Notes under the pieces: generated by a model
What the model saw: only the letters and a program-made list of their open reading frames with translations
Told to the model about the DNA's origin: nothing
The model's database searches: none
Assembly: GCF_028502605.1 (NCBI RefSeq)
Contig: NC_079234.1
Coordinates: forward strand, 5,084,001 to 5,148,000
Direction of reading: 5' to 3'
Length of the DNA stretch: 64,000 bases
From: Trichoderma breve
Lineage: Eukaryota > Ascomycota > Sordariomycetes > Hypocreales > Hypocreaceae
Shown: positions 35,781 to 48,138 of the stretch, in pieces
Layout of the letters: each line of letters starts with the position of its first letter
Position numbering within the stretch: position 1 is the stretch's first letter
Program-made: the position numbers and the translations under genes

Positions 35781-38700
35781 CACCGCATTGCTTGTGCCTG
35801 ATGCCTGTGTTTGATCTCGACAAATCTCACATCTCACACATGCACCATGCACCTTTGGAGATCTGCTAGTTTGACAAGAAGCAAGGCGTCTGTGCAGCCG
35901 AGCTGGGATTCGGACGGTCCGCGACGGCACGCTGATTGCCCAGCTTCAGGCATAATAGAGTGCCCACTAGCTATTTACTTTGAGCAGAGTACAGCTGGGG
36001 ATGCCTGTGAATTTTTCTTGATTTTTTTTTTTCTTTTTCTGTCTTTCTGTTTGAAAGCACTCCGCACTCGCTTCGCCCATGCTAGGGTAGGTATGATAAT
36101 TAGTACGACGTAATTGTAACTTGTGGTTGTGATGGCGTTGGGTTGCCATGGGCTGCTCGAACGATGCCCGATCCCTACACCAGGAGGGGTCCAGAAATGA
36201 GCCGCTCGTGTGGGCGCTTGGTCATGATGGTGGCCTTTGGTGGCGGGTGATGATGCAAGCCATCGATTCATGCTACTGCTAGTAGAAGTAGAGCTGTGAC
36301 GGAAGCTCCGCTTGTCTACTATCCCGGTCGACCTCATTTCTCGTCTCATTTCTTCTTAAATTGACGAGGCAGATTAAACACAACTAGCGCCGTACAAAGC
36401 TTCACTGTGCCGCTAGATGAGATATTGGCCCTGGTATCCCGGAAGATTATTGCTTGAAACTTTTGCGCATGACTGCTTCAGAGTGGTACAGTACTCGTAC
36501 ATAGCTGACAGGGAATACGAGCAGATGTGCTGCTACCAAGGTCCCATCACGGCCGTGTCGAGACATCAAGTGGGATCTGCCTACTCGTACTTGGCAGTAA
36601 GTAGTCTCGAATTAGAGCAAGATTGCTCTCCCGTCCTAGATTGAATGAGAAAAGACCCTTTTAGGCGCTAGCATTCCGCTGGCGTTCAAGGGTCCTGTCG
36701 CTCACGCCTGTCTGAAGGAATGTCGACGGCTCTCGCCTTGTAAAAGTGGTCTTGAGATGCAGCAAGATGACAGAACTTTGTCTTCATTCGTACTTGCACA
36801 CTCCTCCTCCAATTTCTACTTGACTTGGTGGGTCCCCCCATGAGTTGTTCGCCGATGTTATTCTTGTGCCATGAGATCCAAAGGCATCCACAGTGTCGCC
36901 GAATGTTTAGTCGTCACGCAGTCACAGGACGGGCACAGGCAGAATGCAATCATCCCCCAATGCGTCCAGGTGCATCCTGTCCCCGGAAGTTTTCTCCAAC
37001 ATTTTCCCCCAAGCGGGCGAAAAACACATTAGATAATCGCATCCCACTGCAAAAACCACAGAGCTGGGTCGGTTGCTGTAGAGTGTCACCACACCTGTGT
37101 CCAAGTTGCATGTATGTATCCTGCTTAACGAGAGGAGGCCGCATAATGGGCCTCGGGGGAACATGTCTCGGCACCCAGGTTTGGGATTTGAGCCCTTGGG
37201 TCCCCCCGCGTCCAGGCCGTGGCAGGGCCCGGGAGTCAGGGACGGGTGTGGAAACCAATTGTAGGTCGTGCATGTGTGTGATATGTAAATGGGCACTGCT
37301 AGCCGCCCTGGGCTTCCTCATGGGGCCAATCATGTGTAAAGCATCCGCAGAGACGGGAAGCGTCCTATCCATTGGGCACAGCGAGGCCTAGTGATCCATC
37401 TTCATAGTAGTAACTGCGAATACCTTAGCATGCAATCTGCGGCCAACGCATACGCACATATCGCTAGCGAGTACTCCGTATCATACCAGCCAGTCTGAAA
37501 AGAGCGGCCTAAGATGGAGTGGCGTGTTGTCTTGAAATTAAGTCATGATATCAGGTGTCCAATTAAAGATGCTGATGAAAACCTGTGCGCCTCATTTTTT
37601 ATAGATACTCGTATGTCCTTGTGTAATTTGAGTGCCCCCAAGGCGCTCCATAGATAGACACAGGAGGGTACCGGGTTTTGCTCAGATTCATTTGGAAGTA
37701 TTTCCCTGCAAGTCAGAGTTGGTGCCATAGAGGAGGTTGATAAGCTCTGAGGCGCATGATAATGGATGCATCGCAAGGAGCAGCGTCGTTTGAGATGAGT
37801 TTCTAGCAAAAGCAGGCATATCGCTGCTTGTGGCATCAATGACGAGATGTTGTTGGATAGTAGGGGCTTCATTGTACTGTACTCTGTATCAGTACTCGTA
37901 CATGGTATGGGCATGGGCATGGGCCCCCAACCTTACGCCTACCATGCTGGAGCCCTACATGTACCTGTACCCGTACACACGAAGTACTACTACTGGATTA
38001 GCAGTGGCATTGGCACTCGCACTACGGAGCACTCGTCCTAGTAGACAAGATGAGAAGGAAATGACAGACGCAAGCTCAATGACATGTCGGATCCGTGTGG
38101 GCGCCAATTGACAAGCCGGCAGGGCACATACATGCCTGGCATCTGGGCGGGGGCGGTCTGGTCTGTGCAGGTGAGATCATCCCATCGAATCGTAGAGCTT
38201 TATTGCCGATGAGACTGGTGGTTGGGGTGGTTGGTCCGCTATACCTACATACAGTAGACTAGGTCTAGGTGATGAGCCCTTGCGGTGATGGCGATGATAG
38301 GCAGAGCCGGTGTAGGCAAATCCTTCGAGGCCCGACTGGGGGAGAGCCATGTTCCAGGTCAGCCGTCGTCGATTCGAGGGAGAGACATGCACCGGCGGTC
38401 GCTGCGAAAAGACTTGCTGCATGAGAAAAGGGAGCCTCTGAGACCGTCGGTTGTTTCCTCTTGCCTGGCTTCGTGAGAGTGAGATGCATGAGTTGGCCTG
38501 CCTGAGATGTGGCTAATGCAGGCAGAGATGAAAAGGGAAAGCCGTCGAACGCTTTGATGTTTCTTCTTCTTCTGGTTGACAACACATGCTGTTGTTGTCA
38601 TGAGGCACAGACCACGGCAAGTGCGAGGAGTTGCAGCTAAGACGGGAAGGGTACCAGAGCCTCACCGTAAGTTGAGCGGAGAGATAGGTACCTTGACACG

Positions 38701-41700
38701 TCGATAACACCACCTTGGTCCAATGCAACCCCCAGCAACCCGATAGGGCTCCTTAGCAGGGCCTTGCTTGTACAGGCATCATACTCGTACCAGGGCAAGC
38801 AAGTGCTTGTACTCGTACTTGTATGCGCTGGAAGCTCTTGGGTTATCACCGTCGGCGTGTTCTGAACGAGGTGTGTATGGTATGTTGGGCTGCCTCTGGT
38901 TGACTGACCCAAAACGAATCGAGGTAGACGGAACTCGCCAAGGCTCTCCCAGCTACCCTACGTGGGCTTTCGATACCTGGCGAGGGAGGTGGTAGTACCA
39001 AGGACGAGCATTGCTAGCAAGATGTAGTGTGCCAGAGTGCTGAGTCCCAAGCCTACTTACAGGTACTGCATTGAAGTCTTGCTACAGCAAAGTAGCCAGC
39101 CAGTACAAAGGCACTCATCGCAGACCTAAAAGGTGGTGTGTTGCACTGCGTACCTGGTTCGCATAGAGATTAATCTCCAGAGGAACAAGTACCACGTGCT
39201 TCAAATTCTCCAGCTTCATCTCTTTTGCATCAGCATCACTTTTTGCCCCCAAATCACGTCTCCATGAGGCAACCGGCATCTGGGACCCTCCCTCCCTCCC
39301 CATACTGGCATAGGCGCCGTAGTCGCCGGATGAAGGAAGAAGATTGGACTGCGGGAAAAGCCACACATGACGCCCAACCCGAGGGAGCGGAATAGAAGCA
39401 AGACATACTCCAAGCCATGTGGGCAGGGTTCCGTATAAGCAGTAGTAATAGGCACTGGCCATGGTTAGTCGCAAAGGGAACCAACATTAACCGAGTCAGG
39501 TCGGGTCTACCGTTCCTGGTTGAGACGATTCGAGCACTATTGGAGGTGGCCATTGTACTGTAAGTACCAAGTACTCGTGCCGGTATGTCAAAATTGGCCG
39601 TCTCTCGCGTGTCAACGGGCCGGCCTACCGCTAGTACTCAGGTTGGGCAGCAAGAGACTGATGCCTCATTGTGTGGTAGGTGTTACCTAGTAGGTAGGTA
39701 GTGAGTACAGAGCTTGCCATATGCCTACCGCAGGTAAGTACCCACGTTATAGTATGTAGAGTTGGCACTGCAAGGTTTCATTGTCCGTACGGATAGTGTT
39801 GTTCACAACCCATGGGCACTGCAGGAATACCTCATTTCCTGCCGAGACGCCATGTTTGCTCCCATTCTCTCTCAAGGCGGCCATGACGGCATCCCCGGCC
39901 ATGTTGCTCTCGCTTCTTCTCAGTAGCTGGGAGGACCAAGAGATCGCCGTAGGAATCTCCCTAGATGGACAAGCCAGCGATTGAAAGCGGCTAGAAGTAA
40001 GACCTTTGAACTCTCTCACTGCCAGTATGTAGCTACGGTGCAGTAAAGGCAGGGAATAATGAGCTGATATGCCCCAAAGTACGCAAGTATGAGCACTTGC
40101 TAGGTGCTGCGTGCTGCACTGCCCTGGCTTACCAGGCGTGTTTGTAGTGGCAACGCTGCCCATTACTTGTACAGTAAAGCGTGCCAGAGCTTGGTCTCGG
40201 CAACTACCTAGGATGGTGCCCTTTGGTGTGCGTTTCCCGGTACAAAGTAGGTGGTGGCTAAACACAGGTAGCCTTGTCTTCTGTTTCTGGCTCAGGTGTG
40301 CTCCCATTCACACACTCCCGTTGCTGGCACTAGTTCTTTTGGAGCTTGGAGCGCCAGCAGAGAGCGTTGCCCGTATATACCAGGTTCTGTGACTTGTGTT
40401 GCCGTCGACAGCCCGTACCGTAGCTGCTGCATGTTTGTGGGTAAGCACAGCACTCCCTGCTTGTAAGAAGCATCAAGGAGTTCTCCGTACCGGCGGTACG
40501 TACGAGTAGGTATTAGATAGGCATAGCAAGGCTTCGACGAGGGAGAGCTTGGGAACTGTCGGAGTTGTGAACCAGGGAGCCCCCTGGCGATTCTTTCTTT
40601 CCGAGCATGTGGACAATTTGGGCTCCATCATTGAGTGCCTATTCAAGGTAGACAACGATCCACTCAGGCATCCACAATAGATGGCCCACGGTAGTCTTGC
40701 ATGCAACGCCGTGCCGTGCTAAACTAGCGTTGTTTCTGCAAGGCTTGTTTGGCGACCGCTCAATTGGAAACCCATTGCCGCTCTAGCTAGCGCGGCCGAT
40801 GCGACTTTTGCATGTATGGTCGACGTGTCTGTGGGCTCCGGACCTGAGTACCCGTAGTATCTGCATACCTGCGCACCGCCTGTTTCTACACGAGGCCTCT
40901 GGATGGGGTTGGCCAGAGGAACGAGTAGCAGCGAGCGAGCGACTCGTCGCAGCAAGGCAAGCTCCGTGGGATGTGATGTGTGGCGTTGTGTCGGAACCAA
41001 TGGTTCGGGAGCTGCATATGTAGTCGAACGGTGGCCGGCTTACTTAATGAGCCTGAAGAGCTTAGAGTCCGCGTCTTGTCGTGGGTCTTGAAGACTTCAC
41101 TCTCTGCGTCTCCCTGTGCACGGCTAGCCTATCGAAGAAGAACCAGCGGCCGTACATTGCATCCATGCCTCGTATGAAGCGCGAGTAGGTCCTCCTACGA
41201 CTCCATTTGATGGCCAGCTAGCCTGCCAGCCCGCTGGTGCTGACCGCCCTTCGCAGCATCGTGAGCGAGTTGGCAACCGCCACAAGCTCCCCCATCCCAA
41301 ACCGGGCAAAGTCTGCGCCAAAAACTGCTAATCTGGCCCAGTTGGCGTTGCCTTGTCGCCGCGTCGGCTCGATTCCGCCAGAGACCAGGCACCCGTACCT
41401 ACGGGCCACCGATGGATGCTCTGGGTGCAGGCTACAGATATGCAGGTAGGCCACTTGGCACCCCTTGTTCCTTGTCTGCTAACGTGGAAAACGTCATGTG
41501 GCAGCGCGTCATAGCCCTGAAGACGCGCTTAGGAGAGCTGACCGTCATCGTTTCCTTTGACAATTCGGGAGTCTAACTCTCAGGCCGATCGGGAGGGTGT
41601 GATAATGCTGGAAGGGCCGGTCCTGGTAGATACAGTGCTGCTCGGTGGTACTCTGGTAACCGTGGGCAGGCCGACTCTGTTCCGTCCCAGACCGACAAAT

Positions 41701-42738
41701 AGCTTCCGGGCAAAGACCTGCGCGGATGCCGGGTAAAATGACAGGCAATTGGCAAGCTAACAACAACACAATCATGGCTAGCATGGCTCTATGTGTCGTA
41801 TATGCGATACGCATTTTGGTTCAGTGCAGAGAGATGATATAATTCTCAGGCCACAGAGCAGCCGCCCTAGCCAGCGACAATAATACGGAGTACCGGAGTA
41901 GTCCGTACGTACATGCCTCGTACATACATACAATGGCATTGTAAGGCCTGGCATGCGCTGCAGTTGGTGTCTCTCGGCACAGCGTCATATAGACGCCCAT
42001 GCTCGGAAGTGATCGTTGTCACCGCACGTCAGTGGGGACCGAAAGAAGGAAGAATGCCTATAGAGCCAGGCTAGACTCGACCAAGAGGAGCATTGCTTCG
42101 TCTGTTGTTGCTTGCATTTTAAAAAAGTACCTGAGTACGAGTAGCCACGCATCAATGTGACGTGTGGCTCATCGCGACCTATGATCGTTGGGTGAAAGAG
42201 CTAGTCTCTGCCGGAAGGTTACCCGGTGATGTTGCTGAGGAAATGAATGGACGGCTGGCGTAGAGGCTGAACACGGGCAGTCAAGACACAGCTTGGCGGC
42301 TTGGTGATTTTGCACATGAACCGTGGCGCGCGCCATCCTCCTGGCCCATCCACCTTTTTATTCCCCGGATGCCAGCTGTACAATGTGCCTCCCCCGGTCC
42401 AGTAGGCTTCCATTCGCGATTGCAGCAAACTTTCTTCAGTCGCCATCCGCGGTACGCAAACGAATCGCAGCAACGTATTCGTGCCGTCGGCCTGCCGTTG
42501 ATGCAGACAAGAACCGACACAGGCAGAAGCGGCCCCCGGACCCCGTCACATTGCTTGGTGACGCCGAACCAGTTGATCGTTATGGAATTGAAGCCAGAAC
42601 TTGTAGAGGTACTCGTACCTAGTCAGAGGACTCCATGTTCGGTGCTAGCCAGCAGGCCCGCTGGCCGGTGCTAGACCAAACCAACCTTCTGGTGCCTCTG
42701 AGCCCTGCCGGGGTAAAAAGGGTTGTTGGATGGAAGGG

Positions 42739-42761
42739 AAAAAAAAAAAAAGGGGGGGGGG
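42739..42761 (+). repeat. A13G10 purine tract
   Basis: Thirteen A (42739-42751) followed by ten G (42752-42761) on one strand, preceded by further purines. Such blocks can adopt non-B structure; this is inferred from sequence only. Confidence 0.85.
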
Positions 42762-43635
42762 TAAAAGGTGATAGTGAGTGCACACCGTCACCTAGGCTAA
42801 GACGCAACTCAAACATCCCTGCCCGCCGCTGCCGACTCCAACACCGTCGTGGATCCAGAAGAAAGACAAGAGCTGCGCTGTAATGCTACTAGCGGGTTCT
42901 TCGCAGTGGAGAGAGACCGCGGTTGATGGCGATGGGGTCGTGCTGCGGCTTTGCTGCACCTCTACCTGCTTGTAGCTCGACTGACGTTTCGCTCTCCCTG
43001 GTCTGGTCTGGCCTGGCTCCAGCATGGGTCAAATCACTGATGGCTCCGTCCACGAAAAACCTCCATGTACAGGTATGTGGCGCCTCCACCCCCATGCTCG
43101 CTCACAGAAACCCTGGCTGTGGGACAGACCATTGGGCTGGCGTGACCATGCGAATGCTTCGTAGCAGTACTTTCCTTCATCGAGACGACAAGGGGCCACC
43201 AGCGTGGCATATTTCAAGCCGAACTGTCAACAAGTCAATGCTCCCACTGTGGCTTGCCATCCTTCGCAAGCCAAAAGCTCTCTCATGAGAACTCTTCCAT
43301 CGCCTTTTCCTCGTCACACAGCTCCCCCCTTCTCTTCATTTGTCTGTCTTTGCCAGTGCCGCGAGTGAATCCTGATACTGTTGACTTGTCTACCTCCTCG
43401 GGCTTGTTGGACTTCTTCGAGATAGAAAGCTCCGGCGTCGTTTGTTGGCGGCCTCGACTGGGAGTTGTAGGACTTCAAGTGCATCTAATTTGCCAAAAGC
43501 ACTCGAGCTCGGCGTGATCTGTACCCAGTACCAAGTACAGAGTACTGTAATCTGCTCTAATCGGTACCTTCCTCACCAAGGCCTCACTTTCCAAGTTGTC
43601 CGTTCTTTGTTCCTTGTTCCTTCTTCTTTATTCAG

Positions 43636-44022
43636 GTAAGCAGCTCCTTCCCTGTCTCCTCCTCATCTTCTCGTGTCCCCAGTTTGCCTCTACCTCATCT
43701 CGATTGTTTTTTTGCGACTTCGTGAAATCTTCTTTGGCCTCTTCCTACCCTCGAACCTCACCTACGCCCCCCTCACTATCACCATTCTCTCCTTGTTCTG
43801 TCCATTCGGACTTCCCAATACCCGAGAACGCTCTCGAGAGGAGACTGCACGCAATCTCAGTCTTGCGGTCCGTTAAAACACTCTGGCATTCCTTTGAGTT
43901 CTGGAATACTATGAGAGCGGACTGCAGACTCATCGACGGCTGCGTATCTCGACTTTGTCTTTGCCCTCATACACGATAGAACACAGTCCTACGTTCACGT
44001 TCCCCCTCTTCTTGTTCCGCAG
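43636..44022 (+). other. Probable intron in the 5' leader of the bZIP gene
   Basis: A consensus donor (TTCAG|GTAAGC at 43636) and a good acceptor (CTTGTTCCGCAG ending at 44022) frame 387 nt of C/T-rich sequence upstream of the bZIP reading frame. No RNA evidence is available, so this is a prediction. Confidence 0.35.
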
Positions 44023-44510
44023 AAGAAACAAAACTGCGTGGCAGACGATTGGTTGGCTGGACTATCTTGTCTGATATCTCATATTTGTCATACCCTTCGG
44101 CTGGCAGAATCCTAGAATCCAGACTGCACCAAAAGTGATGTTTTGCGGCAGTTTAGCTGACTTTGCCATCAAAGCTTTTAACTCGAGTTAGGAGCCTGAA
44201 CGAGTCCCTTGACCCAGCAGACACCGGGCTGCTTAATACCATAATACCTGTTAATTAACTTTATCCATCTCTCGTGGGCGAGCTTACTTCTCGATCAACA
44301 TCCCAAGACAGATCCTCTTGGGCCTCCTGGTTTTACCGTGGCAATCATCCCAATAACCGTGACGCAACAACTAATATTCAATTCCGCGGGCTGCAACCCA
44401 TCGATATACTCGTTTGGAGATAACTCGAGTCGTTGGGCAAGGAGTTTGTTGAGTTAGAAGAACGGATTGCATTGTGGACTGTCGGCTTGATCGCCTGCTG
44501 TCCCTTCCAG

Positions 44511-46543
44511 TACCGCAACCGAGTCTCCATTCGAATTATTCACCACCACTAGTCTCTGGGGCTGTTTGGGTATATTCCCAGCCGGTCCCCGACTACACCA
44601 CGGTCAACCTGGCGAACTCTTCTGTAGACGTGCGGCAACGGGCGCTGCCTGCTCCAGTCAAGGACAGCCCTGATCTTCACTCCTCCGATTCCTCTGGAGC
44701 CAGTACGCCAAATTCTCCCAACACGCCAACTACTCCGTCGTGGTTGTCGAAAACTCTGTCCCGGATTACGTCCCCCAAGTCTCTGTCCCGAATTACGTCT
44801 CCCAAGTTGAAACTGCAATCCCTGATTGGCAGAGGGAGAAATCAATGTACTGATCCTCGGGATCAGGAGTGTGTAGGTGATCAGGTCTCAATGTCTCAAA
44901 GGGGACTTGGCCCTCTCCCACCCTCTCGTTTCTCCTCGAGATCTCCTGTCGGCAATGAACAGTTCTCCCATTTTACTTCGCAGCGGTATGAACCATCTGG
45001 ACTCTCCCCCGAGGTTGGCCGTGCTGCTCAGCATTCAGCCAAGTCATTCGGAGTCCACAATATCCTGAATCCATCCGACTCACACTCCATGGGCCCCGAC
45101 AATAGCGGACGACCACCTTCGCGAGCAAGGGAAGCCGAGGCTTTCCAACCTGCATCTTCGACTCCTTATGGCATTCCGCGTCCCTACCTCCATGGCCATG
45201 CTGCTACCAGTTCTCTCCCAACGACTCCAGTTGCTGCAGGTGTTACGCCCACAGGCAGACCTCCGATATCCGAACGAAACTCTCCTTCATCAGCATACCC
45301 TTTCCCCGTCATGAACCCCCAGAGGAAGATACTCAGTCCCAAACCACCCCGGGCCCTGAGTCTTGGCCAGGCTCTTCCTCCTCGGGACCTCGATCCGCGA
45401 CATTCCTTGGCTCCTAGCATGGCTCCCACAAAACGACCTTACGAACCAGACACTCCCGATGAGCCCAGGCACGCTCCCGGACTCCATCAATCTTCAGGAA
45501 TTGCCTCTGGCCAGAATACTCCAATGGTCACTCCGCCAAGAGATTTTTCTCAGCCTTTAGCCCGCCCCTTGGATGCTCCTCAAGTACCGCCGACGATCCC
45601 CCCGCCGGGAGATCTCCAGAGTCGACCACATGGATTACATACACCGTCGCAGTTCCAACACGGAATCACCGGGTTGTCCGCAAGCCGGCCGATTTCGAGA
45701 ATGGAAGGTCCGACCGAGGGAACACCAGCATGGCCAGAGATGTTGCGTCGACAGGGAAGTTCGTTTGTTGGAATGGAATCTCAACAAGCTTACATGACTC
45801 TTCCGGGAAGCGACACACCTATCCCCGTTCAAGTAGACTACTCTCAAGCATCAAAGAAGGCAGACGAAAAGAGGCAGCGAAATGCAAAGGCGTCGACCCG
45901 CCACCGAAGGAAGAAGAAAACACTACAGGAGGAAAACATGAAGCAGCTGCAGGAGCTCAAAGAAGAGCGACAACAGATGCTACAACGACTTGAGGAGCTC
46001 GAAGCCCATAGAGACTTCTACAGGGACGAACGCAATCGGCTCAGAGAAATCGTAGCCCGAACACCCACCATAAGTAATCATGCTGCCGGACCACAAAGCC
46101 CTATTCTGTCGAAGAGCATCAGTTTTGCGGATCGAAGCCCCTTGATGCAATCCCACCACATTCCAACTCCCACTCAAGGTTACGTGAGCGAGGTGTCATC
46201 GGCGGAGCGGCCCGGACCGGTTCGACGCACAGACGATCGTCCCGACTTCTCACCTCCGGTATATGGTGCTTTGTCTGGTGGTCCGACGCACGGCCTCCCG
46301 TCGATGCACAGTCCGGCTTATGGAGTGCCACCGCCGCGACCCTCGTCCGCGACTTCGTCAGCGAGCGGAGAAAGATTGCCTCCTCTGCGGGTAATGGAAG
46401 GACCTCCCCCTCCCATGCATGGGTTGGGCCACGGGCAACCTCAAGAACAGGATCTGAGGACTGGTCAATGGAGGGCAGCTCAGTCAACCCATTTTGAAAC
46501 GGGCTGGGCAACCGCACCACGAAAGCACCAAGACCATTGGTAG
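44511..46543 (+). CDS. bZIP transcription factor (5' end unresolved)
   Basis: Open frame from before 44474 to the stop at 46541-46543. The bZIP is near the 3' part: basic region RNAKASTRHRRKKK (Asn codon at 45881) followed by a heptad series Leu, Met, Leu, Tyr, Leu about every seven residues (to about 46050). The N-terminal two thirds is Ser/Pro-rich with a doubled 9-residue unit LSRITSPK(S) at about 44755-44808; the C-terminus is Pro-rich. DNA binding as a dimer is expected; the target is unknown. There is no in-frame ATG before 44890, yet the preceding 400 bp is coding-like, so an upstream ATG exon is likely. A strong acceptor (CCCTTCCAG) ends at 44510. One phase-compatible small exon is 44138-44186 (ATG...), but its donor GTTAGG is weak. 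Confidence 0.82.
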
Positions 46544-48138
46544 TAAACCGCTGATTCCTCCCCTCTGCTGTGCGACACTGAGTGCGACTTCACGACTCCT
46601 CTTGATAACATATGTCTGTGCTAGCATCGGCATTGACGCAGCACTTGACAAAACCGATCTCACCATAATACTCATAATCTATCATCGCTTCCATGATATC
46701 AATTTTTCTTTGATTTTGGACAAAGCTTTTAATGTTTGGGTTCCTGGCTTGTACCAGCGCGAATACAATCTCCGTCGGGCAACCGACACTTCTGACTTTA
46801 CATATAGTAATTCGTCTTTGCTCTACTTGTTTTCATTCTTTAATTATTTATCTGTTACTATCATTTATACATTATAGCTGTCCGCTTAATCAAGCGACTG
46901 GTCGCGACCAATGCTCGCCCAAGCATTACAGGGGGTGTGAGGCAATGAAAACCCTCTCTCGCCTTGTTCCCCTCGGGAATGATTTATTAATTACTGGAAA
47001 AAAAGAAACATGAACAAAAAATCAAAATAGACCAGGTTGAAGCAAATCAGCTGTTTTGATTCAACATTACATTCGTTTGTTTATCTATTCACTTTATGAA
47101 ATGTTTGCCCAGAATGGGCGTCCACCTACGAACGACGAAGATATACCCCTGTGGATTGATTGCCACTTGTGGAAGAAGAGGACTATTTGAAGGAAGGAGG
47201 AAAAGGAGAATGCGAATGGAAGTTGTTTAATGATGGTTTATTCGGTCCTCACACGTCCCCGTCTGCTCTTTTACTGCTGTCAAATTGGTGCTATTATGGA
47301 TTTGGGAATACAACAACTATGTAATCAGATTGGATGAAGCTTCACTTCTCAAAACGCCTAGAAAACCGCTTGTTTCTATTTACGTTCAGCACGGTAAAAG
47401 AACTGATGAACAGAAGGGATTTGGTTTGCTTGGGAATTTGCTAGATATAGGACACACATCTTCGTGCCCCAGACTACGGGCACAGGTGGCCAGAAACAAA
47501 TACATATTAATTGTGGTCAACTGAAAGTGCGAGGCCCCTCAGGATGACAAGTGACATATTTGTATTTTATTTGTATTTGATCTCCAGGGCTCGGAACTGG
47601 CTCCGTGATATTATGTCGAGTGCCGAATTCAAGCATGGCACGTACCATCTTGTATCGGAGAAGATAGATCCGATCTCCGAAGGGTGGGGCGATACGCCCA
47701 TCGTCAACTTCAGATGACATCTCCAACAGACAGAATAAGCGGGACTGCAAGTTACCAAATACATCGACTTAATTTTCCCACTGGAAAGGTGGAAGAGAAT
47801 CGTTGTTTTTTTCTTGCTCAAAGCTAGCGAATATAGAGGTATTTATACTAGCTCTGGCGTATTTCCTTTTTGTGCCATTATTTTCTTCCTGAGAATATTT
47901 GGTCTTCTCCAATTTCACTGTGAGTTTCTCTTTTGCGAATGGGATGGTGCATTCAATGTACTGTTTGAGCTTACAACGGCCGTATTACAAATAGACATAG
48001 ATCCAATATTGGTACAAATTCTTCAGCTAATTCCTGTCCACTTGGCGATTTACAGTGCCATATACAGAGACTCGTCATATTAAAGCTAATACGAGCTACT
48101 ACTGGCCCGTCGAGGACACGGCTTGATCACCTATCGAA
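46544..48138. other. AT-rich intergenic region between the bZIP and ALDH genes
   Basis: About 1.6 kb holding the bZIP 3' UTR and the ALDH promoter. It is visibly more AT-rich than its neighbours. Short open frames here show no protein family features. Confidence 0.55.

Larger units (their letters stand above)
33307..44473. other. 11.2 kb gene-free stretch upstream of the bZIP gene
   Basis: Lies between the divergent starts of the SMP-30-like gene and the bZIP gene. Frames are short and not protein-like. It holds an 18-base T run (33668-33685), (CACTG)4 (35761-35780), an A13G10 purine block (42739-42761), many GTAC-containing words (GTACTCGTAC at 34630, 35173, 36491, 37892, 38809 and 42610), and TACGGAGTA words at 33489, 37472 (reverse) and 41884. 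The last 1.2 kb is C/T-rich and should be the bZIP leader, with a probable leader intron. Confidence 0.5.

Noticed and set aside
36825..37391. 188-codon plus-strand frame in the 11 kb stretch
   Set aside because: Cys/Pro/Arg-rich random-looking composition with no family features, and competing frames of similar length on the other strand.
14077..44473. Gene-free stretches as mutated (RIP-type) transposon islands
   Set aside because: They are not strongly AT-rich and show no transposase or reverse-transcriptase remnants, long terminal repeats or inverted repeats visible by eye.
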